A stretch of 64,000 nt of DNA, taken from assembly GCA_001414345.1 (NCBI GenBank), contig LLCB01000003.1, positions 434,001-498,000 of the forward strand, given 5' to 3'. Positions 11,935 to 22,277 of the stretch are shown piece by piece. Each line of letters opens with the position of its first letter. Position 1 is the first letter of the stretch. This stretch comes from Hymenoscyphus infarciens. Its lineage: Eukaryota > Ascomycota > Leotiomycetes > Helotiales > Helotiaceae. The notes under the pieces are model-generated. The model had not been told where the DNA came from, ran no database searches, and worked only from the letters and a program-made list of their open reading frames with translations. Position numbers and translations under genes: made by a program.

Positions 11935-12763
11935 TCAAAACCAGGCCAAAGTCCAGACAGCTGGTAGGTTTGGCCATCTCTCTTGCCACTCGCCAATAAT
12001 CTCTGGAACTCGCTCATCAAAATTCGATCGTCCCGCCGCGCTGCCACTATCGAATGCAGTGGGGTTCAAGTTTCTCTCTTCAGCGGCGGCTTTGTTCAAG
12101 GAATCTGCAAGATCAAGAATACCACGACCACCAACGAGAGCCTCTTCGTGGTTATCTTTGATATCCACGTTGATGACATGGACCGGGCGATTCAAAGGTG
12201 ATCCGCGAGATAGAAGATCATCGACTACGGCATCCCAGCATCTCTCTTCGCAAGTAATAACGACATCTACAACGCCCCCTTCCACTCCTTGACTGCCTTG
12301 GTCGGTGGCGTGTTCCAGCCTAGGTGCACCAACTCGCCAGTCCTGCCACCTTTCAGGTCCCCATTTGACATCTCGGTTTCGGCCGAGCATATTGAGAATA
12401 CCATTTGCGCGATACAGACGCGGGTCCTTACCCTCCAATTCCTTGTACATGCTATCGTAGGAAGTTTTGTTGAATTGATATACATTTGGCTGGGTGATGG
12501 AAGCACCAGGCAATCGGACCAGAGATCCAGTGCCAAAAGATATGACGGGATAGTGAGCAGCAGCAAGACGAAGATGTGACTCCATAGATCTGTGACCGTC
12601 AAGTCAGCGAATTGGGCCTGCGGGGTTAGTGTGGAAATTTGCAAACTAACCTGTTGTTGTTGCTAGCACACACAGTGCAGAACTTGAGCTTGAATCCACC
12701 ATCGTCTGCCCGTTGTCCGTTTTGCGCGGCCCCATTCGTGCCTTGGGGCTGTATTTGTGCCAT
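11935..12763 (-). CDS. SSU72: RNA polymerase II CTD phosphatase Ssu72
   Basis: Dephosphorylates Ser5 (and Ser7) of the Rpb1 C-terminal repeats and works with the cleavage/polyadenylation factor in transcription termination (family knowledge). Two exons, 12763-12651 and 12589-11935, joined across a 60-bp intron, give 255 residues. The split falls inside the active-site loop. The reconstructed loop is C32-A-S-N-N-N-R38-S39, the CX5R(S) signature of this low-molecular-weight-phosphatase-like family, followed by MESHLRL. Later family landmarks include [22 protein letters not shown], the [16 protein letters not shown] block and [13 protein letters not shown]. The N-terminus is extended by about 22 Gln/Gly/Asn-rich residues relative to yeast. 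The ATG at 12763 is the only one in frame before the catalytic loop. Confidence 0.95.
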
Positions 12764-15320
12764 GCTGATGGTGCGTTGTTGGTGAGGCCGCAGTTGAAAA
12801 AGCGAACCTCAGACAATGAAGAGCTTTTCCCCTCGTCTTTGACTCAGCTTGGAATCATCAGGAATCGAAGAAGGACAGGATTCCGCGTTCCTATAATGCA
12901 TCTCATATTAGCCACGACCCTGCGAATGATAAAGATCGTGCAGTGCGAAGAGGTTGGATGCGTTCAGGTATAAAGTTGCGTAAAAAAGAATTTGTCATCA
13001 TGAAGATAAGACAGCTCCAATAAAAAGGATTCATCATGGTATCACAGAGGAAGGGGGAAGGGATGTTGATGTAAACGTACCTTGTTCAAGTCATAGCCGC
13101 GCGCAAGATTTGTGCGATCGAGGGTTTCTTTGAGGTTGAGGTTTTCAAGGGAGAGAGATGGATGTGGTGTTGAAGGAAGCTGCGGCTAAAAAGTTGCAAA
13201 GTCCCATTGGGCGGTGAAGCCTCGGCGGCTAGGAAGCTAGTGAAAGGTCTTGCTACGGTGGACAATAAGGCAGGACATACCAACAATGCAATTCTGACTT
13301 GGCTGGGCCAGGCAGGCTATTGTGCTTTCTTTTTTGATCTATCAGCTCTAGAACAGAATTATTGGTAACGTCCAAAGATCTTCAAAACTAAAGTTGAAAT
13401 GATTAGTCTCGCTTGCAAAAAGTGGCAATGTCAATTGGAAGTCTGTCACAGTTTTCTCAACCGAAAAATCACTGGGGAAAACCAATTTTTATTACTAGCC
13501 CAATCTTTCTACAGAAGCTCATAAGCACATCAGTTCACACTGTTCTAATAGAAGTCACAATAATATTTTAGACAAATAAACCATCCGGGTTCGTCACCAA
13601 ATCTCTCCCACGGCGTGGGTGACTTTCGGATCTCCACTTCGGCAATCTATATTTCGTGGAATATCAAGAGGTGCGTGCGACACCAATCTCTTCTCTGCGC
13701 ATCTGGTCAAGGTTCCCATTTCCGCATTTGGACGTGAGGGTCGTTGGTCGTCTCTGGCAGTGTAATTACTAATTACCGTCTCGGAGTTTTTGGTGATGAG
13801 CATGAATGATTCAACGGCATAATTCAAGCCGAGTAAGGCGCAATTCAGCTATCAGTTGGTGCTGAAGATTTCAAGTCATGGCGATCCGGACGAGAGCGAG
13901 AATATGGTCACTTTGTCGAGTCGTTCTTGATGAACACGTCGGGTCGGATATCAAGACAAAATCCATATAATATATGGGATTGTGAGGTAGTGAGCTTGTG
14001 GAGCACCGTACTAGTACCCGGTTGCAATCAACTCGCCTCGCAGCCGAGGCCCGAGACGTTTATTCGCTGGCCAGTCAAGCTGAAACACGCCAAGGGGGCA
14101 AGCCTGCAGTGCAGTGCAGGCAAAGGCGACCCTCTGGAAATAGATTTTCTACAAGCAGCCTTAGCTTAGCCCAGCAGCCCTCAGGTTGAGTCCACTCATG
14201 CCACCACCACCCACCACCACTCTCTCCCCCAGGTCGCCCATGCCGCCAGCCCGCCAGCCAAAGCGCCTTCTGCAGAGCTTCCATCTTCCATCTTCCATCT
14301 TCCATCTTAATACTCTCCCCCCAATATCATATCATCTCACCCAGTCGTCAACACCTACGTCGTCGATCCTTTCTCTCTCTCTCTCTCTTGCTGAATTGCA
14401 TTGCTCCTGAATCGCACACCCGACATCGTCAAGCGCTCGCTGTCACGTGTAAAGTCAACAAAACATTTCCATTCAGGTTGTCTCCAACTTCCCACCAAAC
14501 CTTTCAACCCCGCAAGTCCGGCTTTGCCAAAAGGCGACTGCCCCGGCGCTTCGACGACAAATAATACCACCACCTACGCCTCTACGCACCTACGCACCTA
14601 CGCACCTACGCCGGACACCACTTGTTACCTCTCTCCCTCCCGCGCGCGCGCATTCGAAGAGGTTGTGTGTAACAAGGCTCTGGTTGTGGTTTTGGTGGCA
14701 GACCAGAGACCATTCAACGGGAAGCTCTTTGACGCCTGCTACTAGTATTGGGCACCAGTAGTCTATGTAGGCTGTGGGGTCAGCGCTAGCTACCTGTGCA
14801 CCTCATTCTTGCATTGTGTTGTGCAGAGTCGAGTCTGATCTTTCAGCGCCTTGTCTCTCTCTCTCTCTTCTCTCCCGTCACTTCGTATGGGAGGAAAGCA
14901 TCGACCTTGTTGACCATTCACCCACCCGCCTCACCTCGATTTGTCTTCTCGAAACTCTCCTAATTCCAACACCAACTGCGCATCCCTCGCGACCACCCGA
15001 ACGGCCTGATCTCAAACGACCGACGAACATTCCTTACTCCCACCAACGAGTTCTGCCTCTCCCAGTCCTCCGAACTTTCTCTCCCCACCACGAACGTGCT
15101 TGCGACCAGTCTCCAACAATACAACACATGCGAGAGTTCACCGAGATATATTGGCTTCTACCTTACTTTTGCGCCGGTCCGGGTAGCCATATCTGCTGGA
15201 ATCTGTGGCTTGCTGGCCAAGCTGTCGCCAGCTTTGGCAACATCGTTCCCTCACCAGAGTAGAGTTGAGCGCAAATCAGTCCACGAGTGAGCCAGCGATA
15301 GACGCGAAAACACCAACAAT
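12764..15320. other. Divergent intergenic region with long leader of the SH3 adaptor gene
   Basis: No confident gene. On the minus strand, a possible 5' untranslated intron of SSU72 begins with the donor-like AAG|GTACGT at about 13081. Toward the plus-strand adaptor gene there is a long C/T-rich stretch with simple repeats: a ccatctt repeat at about 14279-14308, CT runs at about 14370-14390 and 14855-14870, and a cacctacg repeat at about 14585-14613. Several short open frames (for example 14401-14745 and 14774-15262) look like leader-encoded upstream frames, not proteins. Confidence 0.45.
14585..14613. repeat. Short tandem repeat (cacctacg)n
   Basis: Three to four copies of an 8-10 bp cacctacg-type unit in the leader region of the SH3 adaptor gene; likely a simple-sequence repeat with no coding role. 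Confidence 0.7.
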
Positions 15321-17024
15321 ATGGCGGCCGTCATGCCTCCACCGCTGGATACATCATCGCCCCCTCCCTCATCCCCGCCAGCAGTCACCTCTCCTTCCTC
15401 AAACCCGAATCATCCACCATTACCTCCACTAATAACATCCCCCAATACCCGAAGATCTACTTTGCAGCGTCCGAACTCTCTGGCCTCCAAGAACCGATTG
15501 TCACAATACTCGTCATACTCAGGACCCGGCCGCTCACGTCCCCCCTCCCACATATTTCCAATATTTCACTCCAGTCTCAACTATACTTTAGTCAGAGACT
15601 TTGCATATCCAACAGTTCATCCTATGCACTATGGTCCCCCTCCAGAGTCTTCACAGCCACCGTCCGGATTATCAACTCCTGCTAGCGAAACAAACAAGCG
15701 GCTGTCAGATCCACCTGTATCTTGGGCGCCTGGGGGATGGCCTCTCAAAAGTGGTTGGGCCCCGGGTACCTGGGCTTCTGACGGACTCATGAAAGGAGAA
15801 CAACTGGCGCCAATCCACTTTGGTGATGGGCCACCATGGAGTGAAGACGAAGACCTTCAAAGTCCAGTGGTTGTTAGTTCTCGTCATAGAAAACATAAAT
15901 CTTCGGCTGGGGCTTTGGGAGGTGGATCAGGGCGGGGTCGAGTTCGAAACGGACGAGATGACGGGGAACGAACAGCCAGTATGCTCAGCCAGGAACATTT
16001 CGAAAACGACAGAGGCTATTTCATGGGAACCGGAGGAGATGGCAGCGAGAGATATTATCTCAACCAAGGCAGTGAAGCTGACGGACCCGGAGGTGAAATT
16101 GTTACCTATCCCCCAGAACAAGCGCGGCAATCGACGCTCGCTCCTTATAACATACCCGGTCAAAGGGACTCGCATTTTGCAGGAGCTCCTCCAAGCAGAT
16201 CATACACCGACGAAAATGGTCAAGATTATCCATCGGAATCAGACGCTTCAAGCTCAGCTTCTTCGCCAGGAATGACTCGACACGACGAGTCTCGATACTC
16301 GCGGGATTACCAGTTTACAATTGCGTCGCCAGATGAAGAAATGCATGGGAAGGCCGTGGCCCTGTTCGATTTTGAGAGCGAAAATGAGAACGAATTGCCG
16401 TTAGTTGAAGGCCAAGTGATTTGGGTATCATATCGGCATGGCCAAGGGTGGCTCGTGGCTATGGATCCGAGAACGCAGGAAAGTGGTTTGGTCCCTGAAG
16501 AGTACGTTCGGCTATTACGAGATATACAAGGGGGTTTGAACAGTTTGACAGGTCAAGTAAATGACCAAATGAGCCCGGTTGCGACAGACTCTGGTACCCC
16601 AACACAGGCAGAGCACAATCAAGGTTTTGGACATGCTCCCTCGGCCAGTAACGGAAACAATGGCTATCCGCAGCCAATCGTTTCCACATTCTCGACATCT
16701 TCAAGGGATCTCCATCCGTATCCTCAACATCTTTTGGGTACGCCAGCCGGTCAAGCACCACCTCAAGTGATCCACTACCATGGCCAAAGGGGAGGAAGTC
16801 AAGCAAATACGCCCACCTTGTCAAGCTCACACGAGGGCTCAAGTGACCGAACAAGTAGTCAAGATTCGAAATTAAGGAAAACCGAAGAGAGCTCAAACAC
16901 AACCCCAATAGCAGTGTTGCCAGCAGCCAAACTCGAGCCAACGATCGAAGTCCAACCCTCTAGTCCCGATAGCGATGCGACAGATGAATCCTCCGATGAT
17001 GGCAAGGAAACAAAGAAACCATAG
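15321..17024 (+). CDS. SH3-domain adaptor, Nbp2/Skb5-like
   Basis: Single uninterrupted frame of 567 residues. Residues 1-75 are Ser/Pro-rich and disordered. A conserved-looking block follows at about 80-190 (HIFPIFHSSL, LVRDFAYPTVHPMHYGPPPE, WAPGTWASDGLMKGEQ). One SH3 domain occupies about 341-400: it starts GKAVALFDFESENENELPL and has the W of the GW pair (GQGWLVAMD) and the ALYDY-like and P-x-x-Y (LVPEEYV) landmarks. The C-terminal 165 residues are low-complexity and end in an acidic tail. Nbp2 and Skb5 bind PAK kinases and recruit PP2C to the HOG and wall-integrity MAPK pathways; assignment to this group rests on the single SH3 and the overall layout, so the symbol is left empty. The ATG at 15321 is the first in frame and is preceded by AACACCAACAAT, a good fungal start context. 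Confidence 0.85.
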   Translation: MAAVMPPPLDTSSPPPSSPPAVTSPSSNPNHPPLPPLITSPNTRRSTLQRPNSLASKNRLSQYSSYSGPGRSRPPSHIFPIFHSSLNYTLVRDFAYPTVHPMHYGPPPESSQPPSGLSTPASETNKRLSDPPVSWAPGGWPLKSGWAPGTWASDGLMKGEQLAPIHFGDGPPWSEDEDLQSPVVVSSRHRKHKSSAGALGGGSGRGRVRNGRDDGERTASMLSQEHFENDRGYFMGTGGDGSERYYLNQGSEADGPGGEIVTYPPEQARQSTLAPYNIPGQRDSHFAGAPPSRSYTDENGQDYPSESDASSSASSPGMTRHDESRYSRDYQFTIASPDEEMHGKAVALFDFESENENELPLVEGQVIWVSYRHGQGWLVAMDPRTQESGLVPEEYVRLLRDIQGGLNSLTGQVNDQMSPVATDSGTPTQAEHNQGFGHAPSASNGNNGYPQPIVSTFSTSSRDLHPYPQHLLGTPAGQAPPQVIHYHGQRGGSQANTPTLSSSHEGSSDRTSSQDSKLRKTEESSNTTPIAVLPAAKLEPTIEVQPSSPDSDATDESSDDGKETKKP

Positions 17025-18300
17025 TTCTCTCTAAGAAATGTGGTTCGTAATTTTTATTGTTCGGGGGGCAAAGCATTTGAGATTTCTAGCGTGTTTGGGC
17101 TTTTGACTTCTGTTTAAAGGGGGGCGCCTTTGCAATTGGGGTTTTTGCATCTTCTTTTTTTCAATACCCACCAATTGTCATCTAATGTATTAATTTCAAC
17201 CTTTTTTTTTTGGTGCGTGGGGATGTGGGTGTATGTCTATGATGAGTTTATGACGAAGAATCGGAGAGGGGGTCATGAAGAGCGGGTTTGGCTCTACTGC
17301 ATCACAAGGACCACATAGGATAATTGTATGAGCTGCTTTTTGAGAGTAGGGGACGAAGTGGGAATTTCGATTGAAGCATTGGGGATGGGTTAGATTATGA
17401 TGGTTGATGGTTGACGATGAGATATGAGGTTTATAAAATGCTTTAGGAGGAGGGAGATGAATAAAAAAGAGATTTCGAAGTTCATCTTTTTGTCTCGCTT
17501 TTTTGATGGATCGTTTTTATGTGAGGAGCGGGGATGGGATGTGTGGTGATATTTCCGGTTGTGGAAGGGAGGGTGTGTAATGAGGTGCTCCCCTCTTTAT
17601 TTCCGTCCTGCTCTGATAGTAAGTTCTTTTGTTGACTCGCTTGTGAGAAGTGAGAAAGGAGGTTGTCGCTTTTTCGGGATGTGACAAGCAGGAGAGATCC
17701 CGAGTCTCTCATCTCGTTTATTCCCCTCCCATTACTTCCTGACTTGAGTTCCCCTTTCCGTCACATCGACCACCGCCGCCACTCTCCGTTCCTCTATATC
17801 CTTCGATGAACAGAGAAAAGATAGGTTGTTTCTCTATCGGATCGTGGGGGATTTCTACAAGTAAGGTTTGCGATCTGGAGATTAACGTCGAACTATTGTA
17901 TATAGTTAATATAACCTGGAAAGGGGAGGTCCTTGTTTGTCCGCCAAACTCTAGAGACGGGGATAGCGTGCGGTGATGAGTGTGGTGAATTACTCTGCGT
18001 GCTGACTTGACGGGGAGTGATCGTGAAAGCGAAGGGGGTGGATTCAGATTCTTCCGTGGAAGCATCTTGTTTGTTAGTTGGAAAGGTCACTACTCACTCG
18101 CTTTTGAGCCTCAGGGTGGTAGGTTGGAAAGGATATCTTAGTGCTATAGTTTATTTTACGGCGCTGAAAGGGAAGGGTTTAGTGAGCACCTATTTAATAG
18201 ATTTACTTCGTATGACTTAGATGTCGCCTTTTGTTACTTGCAAAGGAACGCCCGTGTAAACACTCCGTCAGGATCCCCACTTTTCCTTTGACCCTTCTCA
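17025..18300. other. Intergenic region, T/G-rich
   Basis: No gene recognised. The first few hundred bases are the 3' flank of the SH3 adaptor gene (T-rich with short poly-T runs). The remainder is unremarkable, with overlapping open frames on the minus strand (about 17482-18090) that have no recognisable content. Confidence 0.5.
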
Positions 18301-18954
18301 AGTTTGCAAATCTATCTATCTACTCTAGTATGGTATAACATCCTAAATAGAATCAACTAAAAAGTTGGATTCACTAAATCACAAAGAGAAACTCGTAAAT
18401 TGTAAAGTCAGACTTAGGCGGCGATATTACCAGTGACATATCAGAGGGGTCTATAATATTTATTATATCGTATTAAAGAATCCAATCGATACCGGATTTC
18501 TAAGAAGAACCGATAAGATATTAATCATCAGCGGAAAAAGAGTTAATCTAGGAGATAATAGTTCTTCTAGCTAAGAGCTAATAGAAGACTTAGTCTTAGT
18601 CTTTTCTGAAAAATAAAGATAAAGTTAGATAACTTTAATCTTAAAAGAGTAACTTCTAATGCTTTATAAACTACACTTCTTATTAGAAGTCCTTTTTACT
18701 AAATTAGAATTTATTTAATATTTTTAAAAAGAAGATATAAGTTATATAATGTCTATTTAGTACTATAAGGCACTCGTGCTAAAAACCTGATATCTATTAA
18801 CTATCGTTACTTTTTTAACGATATTTATCGTATTAGAAAAGTTATTATATAATATATATCGCGATAATCCGATAAAGATCGTATCGTCGCCTAAGTCTAT
18901 AGAAAGTTTTACTTTATATAAGTATAAAATAGAATAGTTTAGAATTTAAATTCC

Positions 18955-18975
18955 CTCTCTCTCTCTCTCTCTCTC
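18955..18975. repeat. (CT)n microsatellite
   Basis: About ten consecutive CT units inside an AT-rich block. Confidence 0.85.
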
Positions 18976-19214
18976 CTTCTATCTCTCTCTTCTTTTGTTA
19001 TCTTATATCTATAAAACTAAATATCTCAAAACTTGATGGTTTTATCTAGAGCTACTAGCTAATTCGAGAATAGAGAGAGATAGTAGGTATTACGTATATA
19101 GTAGTAACCTTGCTCTCTTACTATCGCCTTCTTAATATCGCATCCTTACTACCTATTGCCTAACTCTCGTATCGTATTCTTCTTAGAGTATTACTTTTAG
19201 ATAAATAAGAGAGA

Positions 19215-19262
19215 AGAGGAAGAGTAAAAGAGAGGAAGAGTAGAAGAGAGGAAGAGTAGAAG
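19215..19262. repeat. 16-bp tandem repeat, three copies
   Basis: Unit agaggaagagtaraag, repeated at 19215, 19231 and 19247; the last two copies are identical and the first differs by one base. Confidence 0.85.
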
Positions 19263-19539
19263 GAATGTTTACTACTTAAACTCCTCTTACCTATGCTAGG
19301 AAAAATCTTCCTCTGGAATGTTTACTTATTCTCTAACTCTCTTATCTCACTTCCTCTCTCTCACTTTCTTCTATATTCTCTCGGTACACGTACTATATAG
19401 AAGAAGAATATAAGAAGCAAGAGAGTAAGAGAGCAAGAGCAAGAGAGCAAGAGAGTAAGTAGATAGCATGAAACAGTTTAATATTTGCTATTTCTCTTAG
19501 GGGCCTTAGTCTATAGCTATAAATACTTGAATTCTGCGA

Positions 19540-20840
19540 TTTGCGATTTAGTCGATTCCGAACTTTTGGTGTAACTAGGACGCCCGAGGAGATGGAAGTT
19601 GCCGCATGCCACTCGAATGAATATCTGGCTCCGACAGCGTCGGGACATGAAGTTGATAACTCTTGAAATAGTTCAATGACCCTTAAAAAGTTCGAGGTCG
19701 TGGAAGAGGGAACGTCCACTATGGTGAAATGTTTGAAATGCCCTTTTGCACACGCGTACCTAATCCAATGCATCTCTATATCCAGAGAACATCGGTGTTG
19801 AGGAGGAAGACATGATCGGTCCAAGAATTGTCAAAGCTTTGTATACAGCGGGCGTTTTTGCGGGATCGCCTAGGAAAGGTGGTGCCACAAGCAAAACGGG
19901 CTAAAAAGCGGGAGAAGGTGCGATGACCATTATTGCTCCGGCTATATTATGTCTTTGATCCACCGTCATCGGTTCTAGGATTTCGCCGAGTTTCTCTGCT
20001 TGGTCTAGCGTGTAGATGAAGCCTCCAACCCAGTGCGAGCCATCGTCAGATGATAAGGGAAAGGTCTTCATTGTTACTTCGAGGACCACGCCGAAGAAGG
20101 GTCCTGCGCCTTTCAGGGCCCAGAGTAATTCTGGATGGGAGTTTGCGTTCGTGTCGATGATTTTTCCCGTTGCCGTTACGAGCTTTGCGGATGTGAGTTG
20201 GTCACAGGCGTAGCCGATTGTGGCTGTGAATATGCTTGTTCCGCCTCCTAGGACGTTGGGGAGGACTCGTACTGAGTTTACGTTTCCTAGGGCTTTGGTG
20301 TTTTTTAGTTTTGGGGGTGAGAACTGGAGAGGTTGATAACTTACTTGTGTATTAGCCGGATTGTTCGAGTGCTGTTGCTAATTCTTTTACCAAAACTGCA
20401 CCGGAGACTGTGACAAGTTAGTTTTCCGGCTCGAGGGTGATGGAATTTAGAAGTCCTAGGTCGAGGATGAACCCTTCTGCGCGGATTGTTGACCAGGGAC
20501 AGTGACCTCCACTCGCTAGAACGAAGGGGATTGAGTTTTTGTTTGCAAATTCGACCTGAAAATGTTGAGAATTTTTTATCAGCTATAGAGTGTGCTGCGT
20601 ATAAGTTATGGTTTAACTTACAATGGTTGCGACATCTGAATATGTTACTGGGAGAACGAAGGCACCTGGTATTTGTACATTCTCGTTGGACCATCTTTCA
20701 TTTCTTTTTTTGAAGGCATTTGAGTCTAGATCTATCAGAATTTGAGCGTTTGTGGAGAGCTCTGGTTTCAAGGATAAAATGAGAGCAGCGAAAGACATGT
20801 TCTCCGATGTTTGTGACTGGTAGTGATCGAAGGAAATCAA
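19540..20840 (-). pseudogene. Berberine-bridge-type FAD-linked oxidoreductase, disabled
   Basis: Reading the minus strand from 20840 gives recognisable parts of a BBE-family secreted FAD oxidase. There is an N-terminal piece (DLDSNAFKKRNERWS), then, after a probable intron, the FAD-binding PCMH domain (FVLASGGHCPWST, then GYACDQLTSAKLVTATGKI and ELLWALKGAGPFFGVVLEV). A C-terminal substrate domain follows (PPFLGDPAKTPAVYKAL, and in another frame FLRVIELFQELSTSCPDA and FEWHAATS). The frame is broken by stops at 20418-20420, 20350-20352 and 19901-19903 and by a later frameshift near 19760-19780. No terminal domain is seen past about 19540. These enzymes commonly act in fungal secondary metabolism. 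It faces away from the dehydrogenase remnant at 21386. Confidence 0.85.
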
Positions 20841-21385
20841 AGGCCACTTTCAAAAATCTTGGAGCCCACAATAGGCTCACTAATTAACATTCCATTTAGC
20901 CGGTGCTGTCTTGTGGGATTGTCTTGTACACCGAGTATTGCTAATTGGGCGTGTTGGAAGATGTTGGTTACAAGGATTGCGCATACAGCAAATGTTGGAG
21001 AGTTTTGGTTCTCCTGTCATTGAAGGAGGCTGTATTTGAGCCTAACAATGGTGACTTTAACATGTAGGTTCCTGTTGGAAAGTTATTCATCATGATTTTG
21101 CGAGCTCTTGCCTTCAAAGCTGCTACACATATTGTGGTGTCATTGAGTTCCAAGCAGTAGCTAACCAGGGAACTCAACCAACACCAACATCCTCGAGAAA
21201 GGTATTCGTCCACATATTCAACTCTTTCTACGCGGCTATCTTTGATAGAGACGAGTAGTTCTTCCATCAAAGGGTTAATACTCGCTAGCGTCCCTCGCTT
21301 TTTTCCAAACTCAGAAGGAACGCCATATTCGCCAGCTCTGACCCCCATACCACAATCAAAAGACCACAACCAAGCTACGAAAATA
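20841..21385. other. Intergenic region between two divergent pseudogenes
   Basis: Probable shared promoter region of the FAD-oxidase and dehydrogenase remnants. A 149-codon open frame on the minus strand (21417-20968) reads through it. It has ordinary protein-like composition but I recognise no family, so it is not called as a gene; a fragment of another degraded gene is possible. Confidence 0.4.
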
Positions 21386-22277
21386 ATGTCAGTTACTGAA
21401 ACAGTGGTATTGATCACAGTATGCAGTCCGAGATTTGCAAATGCTCTCAGTCACTCTTCTATCTTCCTGGTCATCAACAGTCTAGGTTTATCCGAGAATC
21501 CTAATTCTCCCACAAAGATAGCTGGCCCCATCACTTGGAGAACAATGACCCTGCGTCTAAAAGTATGATTTGCTAATTCTTCAAAAAACAGGTGCCAGTA
21601 GTGGGCTCGGTCTAGCCACAGCACGATTGCTCGCCACTTCCCTCCCAACACATCATGTAATCTGCGGTTACCGAACGAATAAGCCAGAAATTATAGGAGA
21701 TGGTACACTCAGAAACCTCTCTTCCGTTTAACTAGACGTCACAAACCCATCCTCGGTCGAAGCAGCCACGCGCCAAATCACCGAAAAGTTCGGGAAGCTA
21801 GACATTCTCATCAACAACGCAGGCGTCTCACCACAAAGTCATCATTGATCGACAACTTTTCAGAAAGCGTCTCAGTCAGCCTGCTCGGCTCAGTAAGGAT
21901 AACGGAGTCCTTCCTTCCTCTGTTTCGAAAGTCGTCCACACCACGCCCTCCTTTTTATTACATCTGTCCTGGATTCGATTTGCGCGCGTTCCGATCCCAC
22001 GGATCCCTTTTCGGGTTTCGATGTTTCTGGTTATCCAATCAGTGAAGCCGCTGTTAACATGGCATTAGCATGCTACTCGCACACGTTAGCTTCAGAGGGC
22101 TTCAAGGTTTTTGGTGTTTGTCCAGGTTTCCTCGCGACGGAGTTGAATGGTCTTCCAGAAATGATGCGAAACAAGGGAGCTCAAGAGCCAGAGGTTGCCG
22201 CAAAGCTTCTGCTGAGTGTCATCCACGGGGAGAGAGATGCTGACCAAGGAAAGAGTGTTGGTGTCAGGGTTTGGTAA
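21386..22277 (+). pseudogene. Short-chain dehydrogenase/reductase, disabled
   Basis: The first exon probably begins at 21386 (MSVTETVVLIT). After an intron ending near 21590 the frame gives GASSGLGLATARLL (nucleotide-binding motif), then [26 protein letters not shown] (NNAG motif), and near the C-terminus VNMALACYSHTLASEGFKVF and VCPGFLATELNGL. It is broken by TAA at 21729-21731, TGA at 21846-21848 and at least one frameshift at about 21850-22000. The exon 1-2 join also loses frame by one base. In the active-site motif YxxxK the tyrosine is kept (22032-22034), but the lysine position reads GAA (22044-22046). The family reduces or oxidises small carbonyl/alcohol substrates with NAD(P)H. Confidence 0.88.

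Larger units (their letters stand above)
18301..19480. other. AT-rich, probably RIP-mutated repeat remains with microsatellites
   Basis: Strongly AT-rich sequence rich in TA dinucleotides, with stops in all frames. Contains a (CT)n run at about 18955-18975, and a 16-bp purine unit repeated three times at 19215-19262. No transposon protein could be recognised. Confidence 0.6.

Noticed and set aside
14401..15262. Frames of 114 and 162 codons upstream of the SH3 adaptor
   Set aside because: Simple-repeat-driven, Ser/Pro/Thr-rich translations in a pyrimidine tract; better explained as leader.
20968..21417. 149-codon minus-strand frame between the two pseudogenes
   Set aside because: Protein-like composition but no recognised family, overlaps the first exon of the dehydrogenase remnant; kept only as a note.
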